Source of the DNA: Gaetbulibacter_A aestuarii | GTDB taxonomy: Bacteria > Bacteroidota > Bacteroidia > Flavobacteriales > Flavobacteriaceae | Assembly (NCBI RefSeq): GCF_039537665.1 | Contig: NZ_BAABAY010000001.1 | Coordinates: forward strand, 1,116,001 to 1,180,000 | Direction of reading: 5' to 3' | DNA: 64,000 bases | Shown: positions 1 through 7,530 of the stretch, piece after piece | How positions within the stretch are numbered: the first letter of the stretch is position 1 | Layout: each line of letters opens with the position of its first letter | The notes under the pieces: model-generated | The model's database searches: none | What the model was told of the DNA's origin: nothing | Seen by the model: only the letters and a program-made list of their open reading frames with translations | Translations under genes and position numbers: made by a program

Positions 1-2
1 AG

Positions 3-647
3 GTCATGCGCCCCAGAATAGATATTTTCGCATTAAATGCCGATCAGAAATATAGCGATATTCTCCCTGAAATTATTGCCAATGGCTATTCCAGAATTCC
101 GGTTTACAAAGATAATATCGACAATGTTAAGGGCATTCTTTACGTTAAAGACCTATTGCCGTATATCGACAGAAAGCAATTCGATTGGACAAGTTTGTTG
201 CGTGAAGCGTTCTTTGTTCCGGAGAATAAAAAACTAGACGATCTGATGACTGAATTTCAGGAGAAAAAAGTGCATTTGGCGGTTGTGGTTGATGAATACG
301 GAGGAACCTCCGGTTTGATCTCTTTAGAGGATATTATTGAAGAAATTGTTGGCGATATTAGTGATGAGTTCGATGATGAAGATCTGATGTATTCTAAGAT
401 CGATCACAATAATTATGTGTTTGAGGGTAAAACGGCGTTGAAGGATTTTTACAAGATTATAAAACTCGAAGACGATTCTGTTTTTGAAGCCAAAAAAGGG
501 GAAGCGGAAACTCTGGCCGGATTTGTTCTGGAGATTTCAGGAAGCTTTCCAAAGTTGAATAGTAAGATCCCTTTTGAAAATTATTTGTTCACCATAGAAG
601 CATTAGATAAAAAGCGAATCAAGCTTATAAAATTCACCATAAATTAA
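3..647 (+). CDS. gldE: GldE, CBS/CorC-type gliding motility protein (5' end missing)
   Basis: This is the C-terminal part of a CorC/HlyC-like protein. The frame is open through the left edge, so the first visible ATG (position 6) is internal. Visible are two CBS motifs (about residues 25-60 and 75-125, with VDEYGGTSGLISLEDI in the second) and a C-terminal CorC_HlyC domain (about 135-205). The membrane DUF21 domain expected upstream lies outside the window. The stop overlaps the gldD start by one base (TAATG), which indicates translational coupling. In gliding Bacteroidota this pair is gldE-gldD, needed for or supporting gliding and type IX secretion. The assignment rests mainly on the gldD neighbour; alone the fragment would be called a CorC-family protein. 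Confidence 0.85.
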   Translation, partial: VMRPRIDIFALNADQKYSDILPEIIANGYSRIPVYKDNIDNVKGILYVKDLLPYIDRKQFDWTSLLREAFFVPENKKLDDLMTEFQEKKVHLAVVVDEYGGTSGLISLEDIIEEIVGDISDEFDDEDLMYSKIDHNNYVFEGKTALKDFYKIIKLEDDSVFEAKKGEAETLAGFVLEISGSFPKLNSKIPFENYLFTIEALDKKRIKLIKFTIN

Positions 648-1231
648 TGAAGAAAAATAGCTTACTCATAATACTACTAGGTTTGTTTTTAGTGGCTTGT
701 CACAACGATTACATTCCTAAGCCCAAAGCCTATCTTCGCTTAGATTATCCTGAGCCAAAATATCAAACTACAAATAACAATCTGCCATTTACGTTTGAGA
801 AGAACACCATATCCAAACCCCTGGTTATTCAAAAATTAAACGCCCCTACGGAAAGCTACGGGATAAATTTGAATTATCCTTCTCTAAAAGGCACTGTGTT
901 TTTAACCTACAAGGCGATCGATCAGAATGAAAAAAACCTAAAAGATTTTTTACACGACGCCCAAAAATTCACTCTGGAGCACACTAAAATGGCCGATGAA
1001 ATTCCGGCATATCCATACGAAAACCCGGTGCACCATGTTTATGGGATTTTATCTGTAGTTAAAGGAAATGTAGCATCACCGGCACAATTTTATGTTACCG
1101 ATAGTACGGAACATTTTCTAACCGGGTCCTTATACTTTGAATCGCGACCTAATTACGATTCCATTTTGCCTGCTGCCGCTTATATACAAAAGGATATGCG
1201 ACACCTGATGGAAACCTTGAAGTGGAAGTAA
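647..1231 (+). CDS. gldD: GldD, gliding motility lipoprotein
   Basis: A 194-residue lipoprotein. The signal peptide ends in a lipobox LVAC with the acylated Cys at residue 18, followed by the family-typical stretch IPKPKAYLRLDYPEPKY. GldD is a periplasm-facing lipoprotein essential for gliding and T9SS function in Flavobacterium; its exact biochemical role is unknown. The start overlaps the gldE stop by one base. The gene converges on the HMA gene with only a 6-bp gap. Confidence 0.9.
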   Translation: MKKNSLLIILLGLFLVACHNDYIPKPKAYLRLDYPEPKYQTTNNNLPFTFEKNTISKPLVIQKLNAPTESYGINLNYPSLKGTVFLTYKAIDQNEKNLKDFLHDAQKFTLEHTKMADEIPAYPYENPVHHVYGILSVVKGNVASPAQFYVTDSTEHFLTGSLYFESRPNYDSILPAAAYIQKDMRHLMETLKWK

Positions 1232-1237
1232 AAACGT

Positions 1238-1642
1238 TTATTCTTTTTCTGAAAAGGTATCAACGGTTTTCATATCGGCAACCTCATATTGCTTACCAAC
1301 AGAACTTACTGTTTTGGTTAGTAACTCTGCATTTACCTTGGCATCATCGTATTCAACCATGGCTAATTTTTTATCGAAATCAACTTTAGCAGATTTTACA
1401 CCATCCATATTTGATAAATGATTTTGAATGACTGCCGCACAACCCATAGCACAGGTCATACCATTAATTGTGAATTCCGCCTTAGCGAAATGAGCATTTG
1501 GATTTGCAATTTGAGCCTCTTTCGAAACTTGAGCGGTTGCTTGATTGTCTATGGTTTTAACCTCGGGAGCCACTTTATTTTTACAACTGCTTGCAGCAAC
1601 TAAGATCAGAGCAGCGCCAAATATGGTTTTAATAGATGTCAT
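1238..1642 (-). CDS. Heavy-metal-associated (HMA) domain lipoprotein
   Basis: A 134-residue protein with a signal peptide and lipobox AASSC (Cys 20), then a low-complexity linker and one HMA fold (about residues 55-120). The metal loop reads GMTCAMGC, so the two cysteines are separated by three residues instead of the usual two of MxCxxC copper chaperones. It probably binds a soft metal in the periplasm or at an outer-membrane-anchored site. No P-type ATPase or other metal gene is adjacent. Family certain, metal unknown. Confidence 0.8.
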   Translation of the reverse strand: MTSIKTIFGAALILVAASSCKNKVAPEVKTIDNQATAQVSKEAQIANPNAHFAKAEFTINGMTCAMGCAAVIQNHLSNMDGVKSAKVDFDKKLAMVEYDDAKVNAELLTKTVSSVGKQYEVADMKTVDTFSEKE

Positions 1643-1802
1643 TACTAAAAATTTTGATTATTAAACGGATAACAAAACTACTAAATATTGATGGTTGATT
1701 GGGTGTAATAAATAAATTTTATGATTTTTTTATTACGAGATTCCTAGTTATTTCTTAATTTGAATGGCAGAACATTAAAACGTTTAAAATAAATTACTAC
1801 CT

Positions 1803-2252
1803 ATGAAAAATATATCCCTTCCCATTCGGTATGGTTTTGTAACAGGAATTGTATTAATAGCTTATTTCTTGTTATTGGACTTGTTCGGAAAAAGTACCAA
1901 TCCTGTTTATAGTTTTTTTAATGCAGCTATAACAGCCTTCGGTATTTATGAAGTTATTTACATTTCGAAAATTAAAAGCCCGGCTACCTTCACCTACGTT
2001 GAAGGTTTTAAAAATGGGATCATTACGGGTTTCGTGGCTACCGTGGCATTTACCATTTTCTTTTTGGTTTATGCTACCGAAGTTAATGATATGTTCGTAG
2101 ACCAATTACTTCAAACGGTAAAGCGAAATTTTGATATCGATGTAGGGATCGTCACCTTTATTGTGGCCATAATGGGCTTTGCAACCACAGTGGTTTCAGC
2201 ACTTACAGTCATGCAATTATTCAAAAACAGTAACAATATGCTATCAAAGTAA
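1803..2252 (+). CDS. DUF4199 domain membrane protein
   Basis: A 149-residue integral membrane protein. Hydrophobic segments lie at about residues 10-28, 33-55, 70-95 and 115-140, and the central segment FTYVEGFKNGIITGF is typical of the DUF4199 family, which is widespread in Bacteroidota and of unknown function. It has its own upstream spacer of 160 bp and is not obviously in an operon. Confidence 0.75.
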   Translation: MKNISLPIRYGFVTGIVLIAYFLLLDLFGKSTNPVYSFFNAAITAFGIYEVIYISKIKSPATFTYVEGFKNGIITGFVATVAFTIFFLVYATEVNDMFVDQLLQTVKRNFDIDVGIVTFIVAIMGFATTVVSALTVMQLFKNSNNMLSK

Positions 2253-2260
2253 ATAAAACG

Positions 2261-2291
2261 TTTGTAGATTAATTATTTAGCAGTATATTTG
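2261..2291 (+). promoter_or_regulatory. Bacteroidota-type promoter for rplU-rpmA
   Basis: TTTG at 2261-2264 and TATATTTG at 2284-2291, spaced by 19 bp, match the Bacteroidota housekeeping sigma consensus (TTTG, 17-23 bp, TAnnTTTG). The predicted leader of about 55 nt contains a small GCCC-AA-GGGC hairpin near 2304-2313. This is the best-formed promoter in the window. Confidence 0.75.
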
Positions 2292-2352
2292 CACTCGCTT
2301 TTGCCCAAGGGCAGGCGATATTGAATAAATTAATTTGTTAAAACGTTACGCT

Positions 2353-2904
2353 ATGTACGCAATTGTAGAGATAGCAGGGCAACAATTTAAAGTTGAAAAA
2401 GACCAAAAGGTCTTTGTTAATCGTTTGCAAACTGAAGAAGGTGAAAAAGTGTCTTTTGACAATGTTCTTCTTTTAGGCGATGGTGACAAAGTAACCGTAG
2501 GCGCCCCGGCTATAGACGGAGCTCAAGTAGGAGCAAAAGTCTTAAAACACCTAAAAGGTGATAAAGTGATAGTTTTCAAAAAGAAAAGACGTAAAGGTTA
2601 CCGTGTGAAAAATGGTTTCAGAGCGTCTTTATCTGAGATCCAGATCGAGAGCATTGTGGCTTCTGGAGCAAAGAAAGCTGTAAAAGCAGAAACTAAAACT
2701 GCTAAAGCTGAATCAAAACCAGCTGCGAAAACCGAAACTAAAAAAGTAGAGACCAAAGCAGAAGCTAAACCAGCAAAAGCAAAAGAAGAATCTCAAGATC
2801 TTAGCAAATTTACTGTAGCACAGTTAAAAGAAATGGCTAAGGAAAAAGGACTTGAAGGGTATTCTTCATTGAAGAAAGCTGAATTAATAGCTGCTTTAAG
2901 TTAA
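2353..2904 (+). CDS. rplU: 50S ribosomal protein L21 with C-terminal extension
   Basis: Residues 1 to about 102 are a complete L21 (MYAIVEIAGQQFKVE at the start, RKGYRVKNGFR near the end of the core). An upstream TTG is in frame, but the ATG at 2353 starts exactly at the conserved N terminus. After the core comes a Lys/Ala/Glu-rich linker (about 105-147) and a 35-residue Rho_N/HeH-like helical module (DLSKFTVAQLKEMAKEKG). The protein is 183 residues against about 103 in most bacteria. It is cotranscribed with rpmA, the universal L21-L27 pair, from the promoter at 2261-2291. Confidence 0.95.
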   Translation: MYAIVEIAGQQFKVEKDQKVFVNRLQTEEGEKVSFDNVLLLGDGDKVTVGAPAIDGAQVGAKVLKHLKGDKVIVFKKKRRKGYRVKNGFRASLSEIQIESIVASGAKKAVKAETKTAKAESKPAAKTETKKVETKAEAKPAKAKEESQDLSKFTVAQLKEMAKEKGLEGYSSLKKAELIAALS

Positions 2905-2929
2905 TATTAAAATATAAAATCGAAATAAC

Positions 2930-3190
2930 ATGGCACATAAAAAAGGAGTCGGAAGTTCGAAAAACGGTAGAGAATCAGAATCAAAACGCTTAGGTGTTAA
3001 GATCTTTGGTGGACAAGCTGCCGTAGCAGGAAATATTATTGTAAGACAACGTGGAAATACACATCACCCAGGTGAGAATGTATATTCTTCTAAAGATCAT
3101 ACGTTACATGCCCAGGTTGATGGTATTGTAAAATTTACGAAGAAAAAAGACAACAAATCATATGTTTCTATTGAGCCTTTTGAAGCTTAA
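2930..3190 (+). CDS. rpmA: 50S ribosomal protein L27
   Basis: An 86-residue, full-length L27 beginning MAHKKGVGSSKNGRESESKR, with the conserved IIVRQRGNTHHPGENV core. L27 sits at the peptidyl transferase centre. There is no cleavable N-terminal extension of the Firmicutes type. It follows rplU by 25 bp and is followed at once by a strong hairpin terminator. Confidence 0.97.
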   Translation: MAHKKGVGSSKNGRESESKRLGVKIFGGQAAVAGNIIVRQRGNTHHPGENVYSSKDHTLHAQVDGIVKFTKKKDNKSYVSIEPFEA

Positions 3191-3211
3191 GAAATAATAG
3201 ATTGAACGATA

Positions 3212-3247
3212 AAAAAAACCCTTTCTGAATTTCAGGAAGGGTTTTTT
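3212..3247. terminator. Bidirectional terminator between rpmA and a sulfatase gene
   Basis: An A-run, the stem ACCCTT-CTGAA with its inverted partner TTCAG-AAGGGT, and a T-run form a symmetrical intrinsic terminator. It can end rpmA transcription on + and the sulfatase transcript on -. Confidence 0.85.
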
Positions 3248-3266
3248 ATTTTATCAACCTCCTCTT

Positions 3267-5345
3267 TTACTCCACATAAAATATGACAGGTTCAGGTTCT
3301 TCGTTCATGCCTGATTTATACCATTGCAGTTGTATTGGGTTTTGAATCCTTCTCTTATTTTGAAGATAAATATAAATGGGATGAAACCCTTTTTGGAGTC
3401 TCATGATCTCTGATTTTTTAGCATTCGGCTGATACCCGAAATCGGCATCAACTAACATAGCATCATGCAAACGAATAAGTGCTTTTTCAGAGGCACTAAA
3501 ATTGAAGGTATATTGTCCGTCTTCCGGAATTCGTATAAAACCTTTCAATACATAATAATCTTCCGGTACTGCGGAAAAATCAAAATCATTTAAGCCTGTT
3601 GTAATGCCCGTTGTTTCTGGTTTCAGTTGATATAAATTAGGAAGCCATGGATAAGCTCCCGAGAATCCCAGCCATTCTAAACCAATTTTTGGATTTAATA
3701 ATTTTATTGAAGGCACATGCAAACTGTCGTAAGGGCGTGGGGCCGATTTGTTTACACGACGCATTTGAAGAACCTTTTCTTTGAACAGGTTTTGAAGTGT
3801 ATCCATATCTGAATCCATTGCCAGGTTCTTGGCTTGATGGGTATCCAAGGGGGTATTGAAAATTTCAAAATTGGATTTGGGATCAGTGATATTGTAACGT
3901 AAACCAACGTAATTATCGAGTCTGATCATCTGCATGTTCTGTCGGGAGCGGCCGCGATGTTCAGGAATAAATTCATCATATCCAGGTGTTTTCCCGTTTT
4001 GATAATATTCTATATAAATATGGCTAGGGTTTTGAACACCTTCATTGGTGAGGGTTGGCACTAAAGATGTGCCATCACTGTTTGCTGGAGCTGGAAAACC
4101 AACTAACTCAGTAAAAGTTGGTAGCCAGTCATAAGAAATGGAAGGCTTATCGTTGATGGCATTCTTTGGAATATGATTTGGCCAGCGGGCAATAAGTGGC
4201 ATCCGGATCCCACCTTCCAGTACATCGCGTTTTATGCCATCAAACGGACCGAAACTTTCGAAAAAATCAGGCGTGTTTTCAATGAAATTTCCGGGCAAAT
4301 ACGATTCCCTCGAAGGGCCGTTGTCTGAAGTAAAAATGACGAGTGTATTATCGTCAATGTTCAAATCTTTCAGTAATTGAATAAGATCACCCACTGCACT
4401 GTCAATGCGCCGCACTGCAGTAGCATAACGTTTATAGGTTTCCGGCCAGGGGATTATTTTCCCTTCAGGAGAATATGTAGCATCGGCATAATCCGGATGT
4501 ATCCAGGAATCAGGGATTCCTGATGCTGTGTTGATCATATTCCCGGGTTCTCCCACCCATTGAAGTCCGCCGTTTAAACCACCCCCTTTTGGATAGGCTT
4601 GTGTGGGTAACTCCAGAACCGCATGAGGGGTGTCGTACGCCAGATACATAAAAAAAGGTTTGTCGTTTGCTCCGGTTTGCTGCGTGATCCATTGTTTCGC
4701 TTTTGCCGTCCAAAGATCTGCTGTATAACATTTATCCAGTGCATTTGTAACATCCAAATCGTTTTCCCAAACCTGACCTACATTTCGATAGAGTTTTTCT
4801 TTAGGATAATGCTCATGCCCGTCTTTATGCCGCATGTAGCCATAAAAGTAATCGAAGCCGCGTTTGGTTGGTTTAGCCGGCCAGGTATTACCATTTTTTG
4901 ACCAGCGGTCATCACCCTGTAAGCCCCATTTTCCAATAGCGGCGGTTATGTATCCCGACTTTTGCATGACATTACCTAAGGTGTAATTATCGGCTAATGC
5001 TTTATCAAATTGATTATCCCTAACGTTGGCATGTCCCTGACTCAATCCGCTGAGCAAGGAAGCTCTGGAGGGGGCGCAAACAGGAGCTGCAGCGTAATGT
5101 TGAGTAAATATCATGCCTTCTTGAGCCATGGCATCCAGATTGGGAGTTTGCATGTTTGGTTTGGCTGTTCCATAGGTAATCTTACGTTGATTTTGAAAAA
5201 ATATTCCAAGATCACCATAACCCAGGTCGTCGGTTAAAATAAAAATGATATTTGGTTGTTTTGTTTTATCGGGTTCGGGGTTTTGGCTAAAGCCGAATGA
5301 TGTATAAATAAAACAAATGATGATCGGTAACCTTAAAAAACTCAT
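3267..5345 (-). CDS. Secreted S1-family sulfatase with C-terminal PA14-like domain
   Basis: A 692-residue exported sulfatase with a signal peptide (about 1-20). Metal-site aspartates are in IIFILTDDLGYGDLG, the formylglycine signature is CAPSR (Cys 90, converted to formylglycine after translation), and SDNGPSRE is the second metal-ligand motif. The usual GKWHLG motif reads GKWGLQG. From about residue 570 a beta-rich domain (YTFNFSASEKALIRLHDA) resembles PA14/carbohydrate-binding modules. It should hydrolyse sulfate esters on a polysaccharide or glycosaminoglycan; the substrate cannot be read. It follows the neighbouring sulfatase by 6 bp, so the two are one operon. No SusC/SusD or glycosidase is nearby. 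Confidence 0.88.
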   Translation of the reverse strand: MSFLRLPIIICFIYTSFGFSQNPEPDKTKQPNIIFILTDDLGYGDLGIFFQNQRKITYGTAKPNMQTPNLDAMAQEGMIFTQHYAAAPVCAPSRASLLSGLSQGHANVRDNQFDKALADNYTLGNVMQKSGYITAAIGKWGLQGDDRWSKNGNTWPAKPTKRGFDYFYGYMRHKDGHEHYPKEKLYRNVGQVWENDLDVTNALDKCYTADLWTAKAKQWITQQTGANDKPFFMYLAYDTPHAVLELPTQAYPKGGGLNGGLQWVGEPGNMINTASGIPDSWIHPDYADATYSPEGKIIPWPETYKRYATAVRRIDSAVGDLIQLLKDLNIDDNTLVIFTSDNGPSRESYLPGNFIENTPDFFESFGPFDGIKRDVLEGGIRMPLIARWPNHIPKNAINDKPSISYDWLPTFTELVGFPAPANSDGTSLVPTLTNEGVQNPSHIYIEYYQNGKTPGYDEFIPEHRGRSRQNMQMIRLDNYVGLRYNITDPKSNFEIFNTPLDTHQAKNLAMDSDMDTLQNLFKEKVLQMRRVNKSAPRPYDSLHVPSIKLLNPKIGLEWLGFSGAYPWLPNLYQLKPETTGITTGLNDFDFSAVPEDYYVLKGFIRIPEDGQYTFNFSASEKALIRLHDAMLVDADFGYQPNAKKSEIMRLQKGFHPIYIYLQNKRRIQNPIQLQWYKSGMNEEPEPVIFYVE

Positions 5346-5351
5346 GTTATA

Positions 5352-7262
5352 TTATTTATTTGGGTTTAGTGATGATCGGTAATCGTAGGTATTAGGCACC
5401 AGTCCTAAAATTCCCAGAAAATCGAGACCGGCAGCCTTGACATTGTAAGTTCTTGTGTCACTGGAGGCTTGTTGTTTTACGACTTCAATAAAGGGTGTCT
5501 TATCAGAAATATATAATAGATAATTTATGGCCATTAAGCTCAAGTAATCGTTTGGATCCTTACAGAAATTTATTAAGGCTTCTTTCGCAGCAGGATCTTT
5601 AAAAAGGTCATAGGCAATAGATGCTGCGGTAAGTGCAACCGGCGGATAGTTATCGGTGATGGCGTTAATGATGACATTTTTATATTGAAAGAGCGTTTTT
5701 TCATTTTGACTTTTCAAACCGGTGATGGCCCAATAACGAATGATATCATTGGCGCTTTTTAAGGCCTTAATTTGTTTTTTGGCAACCGAATTATCCCGAA
5801 TTCCGGATAAGGATGCTATGGCATATATTTTCGAAAAAGGATATTTGATTTTATCCAAACGATATTCGTAAGGCGTTGCCTTTTCAGATATTTTATCGAT
5901 CTCATATTCCGGTAAAAACAAAACATCCCTGGCCGCCAAAATACTAGAATCCAGAGCTTTTTTGAATGGTGTTATTTTATTTTGAAATCCGGGATCATCG
6001 ATTAAATTTTTAGTTTCCCAAGGATCCGTGCTGGTATCATAAAATGTTTCTGCTACCCTTGGTTCAAATAAACGCTTTTGAAATTGAGACAAGTTGTTTT
6101 TATGAAAATCCTCACGCATCAACTGTTTGATATCACCAATTTCCATATAACGGATATAACGGAGTTCGGGCATAAAAGGCAAGTAATTTCTATTATAAAT
6201 AAATCTGCCATCGGTTATACTGCGTGTCATATCAATACCATTATCGGAACGATCATTCGATAATTCAATAAATTCGGGAGGTGTTTCCCTTTTTTTTGTA
6301 ACCAGAACTCGACCTTTCATATGGTCCGGAATGTCAACTCCGGCAAGGGCGAGCATGGTAGGAGCGAGGTCTTCAAAATTAACCAGTTCCTTAACTAAGC
6401 CAACTTTTTTCCAGGGCGACAGGTCTTTGTATTTTTCAGGAAACCAGGCAATCATAGGAATCTGGTAACCATAATTTATGCCATTGGTTTTCCCTCTGGG
6501 CATACCTTCGCCATGATCGGCAAAACAAAAAATAATGGTGTTATCCCGCAATCCTTCATCGTCCAGACGCTTTAAGATTTGTCCAATTTTATAATCTGTA
6601 AGCGCAATACTATTGTACACTCTGGCAAATTGTTTACGCATTTCAGGTGTATCGTAGTAGTTGGGAGGCATGTTGAAGTCCTGCTCTGAAATTTGAAGGT
6701 TTTTCGGGAGCTTATCCCATACTATATTTTGGTAGGTTTCGTAGGGTAAGGTCATGGTTCTAGACTGGTGCGAATCCATTAAATTAAAGACGGAAAAGAA
6801 GGGTTGATCAGGATTTCTTTTCCACCAGCCAGCGGAGTTCGAACTCTCATCCCAGGCTTCCTTTATAAAGGCTTTTTCATCCTTAATATTATAATCTGTT
6901 TTCACATTATTACTTGTGTAATAACCGGCTTGTTTTAAATAATATGGAAATCCTTTTATAAAATTGGGAATAGGGTAATTACTGCGGTGGTTGCCGGTAC
7001 CCATTTTATAGGTGCGTACTCCTGTTATTAATGTAGACCGTGATGGAGAACAAACCGTTCCGGTGGAAAACGCATTTGTAAACTGAAATCCCTCCCTGGC
7101 GAGTTGGTCTATGTTTGGTGTGTGGGCACTTTGGTTACCATAACATCCAATAAACTGTGGCGAGGTGTCTTCGAAAGTAATCCATAGTATATTGGGTTTT
7201 TCCTGAGCAAAGGACAATATGTTTATCCAAAAGAAAAAGAAAGTAAGGGTGCTTTTAGTCAT
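5352..7262 (-). CDS. Secreted sulfatase, N-sulfoglucosamine sulfohydrolase-like
   Basis: A 636-residue sulfatase with a signal peptide ending near SFAQ. The first metal motif is ILWITFEDTSPQFIGCYG, the catalytic signature is CSPSR (Cys 71) and a later metal motif is FADHGEGMPRGKTN. The ED in place of DD and the layout resemble heparan N-sulfatase-like members of family S1. The last 150 residues are helical and HEAT-like (KALKSANDIIRYWAITGLKS and following). It is the first gene of the two-sulfatase operon, read leftward from a spacer of 268 bp. Family sure, substrate inferred only. Confidence 0.87.
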   Translation of the reverse strand: MTKSTLTFFFFWINILSFAQEKPNILWITFEDTSPQFIGCYGNQSAHTPNIDQLAREGFQFTNAFSTGTVCSPSRSTLITGVRTYKMGTGNHRSNYPIPNFIKGFPYYLKQAGYYTSNNVKTDYNIKDEKAFIKEAWDESSNSAGWWKRNPDQPFFSVFNLMDSHQSRTMTLPYETYQNIVWDKLPKNLQISEQDFNMPPNYYDTPEMRKQFARVYNSIALTDYKIGQILKRLDDEGLRDNTIIFCFADHGEGMPRGKTNGINYGYQIPMIAWFPEKYKDLSPWKKVGLVKELVNFEDLAPTMLALAGVDIPDHMKGRVLVTKKRETPPEFIELSNDRSDNGIDMTRSITDGRFIYNRNYLPFMPELRYIRYMEIGDIKQLMREDFHKNNLSQFQKRLFEPRVAETFYDTSTDPWETKNLIDDPGFQNKITPFKKALDSSILAARDVLFLPEYEIDKISEKATPYEYRLDKIKYPFSKIYAIASLSGIRDNSVAKKQIKALKSANDIIRYWAITGLKSQNEKTLFQYKNVIINAITDNYPPVALTAASIAYDLFKDPAAKEALINFCKDPNDYLSLMAINYLLYISDKTPFIEVVKQQASSDTRTYNVKAAGLDFLGILGLVPNTYDYRSSLNPNK

Positions 7263-7530
7263 ACCTGGTTTATTGAACTTCTTCTACACTAAGATAGTTT
7301 TTTTAAAGTAATGCTCTATTTTTTTTGATAGGTTTACCGTTGTACACGGCGTAGTTAAGACCTTAGGTTTTATAATTTTCAAAAATATATGGTTGAATTC
7401 ACCCGTATTAACATCTGTATTGAAATAAATTGTGAATTTTTTAAGAAATAACATAAAGCGGTCGTGCTAATTTTGTAAGAGATGTTAATTACACAAGATA
7501 CTTATCCAATTATTTAATAAAAATTAAAGC

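Noticed and set aside
7263..7530. Regulatory element in the divergent spacer between the sulfatases and the M1 peptidase
   Set aside because: Only weak -7-like elements (TAATTTTG at 7468-7475; TATTTTTG read leftward at 7387-7380) without -33 partners at proper spacing; no riboswitch, operator palindrome or gene seen.
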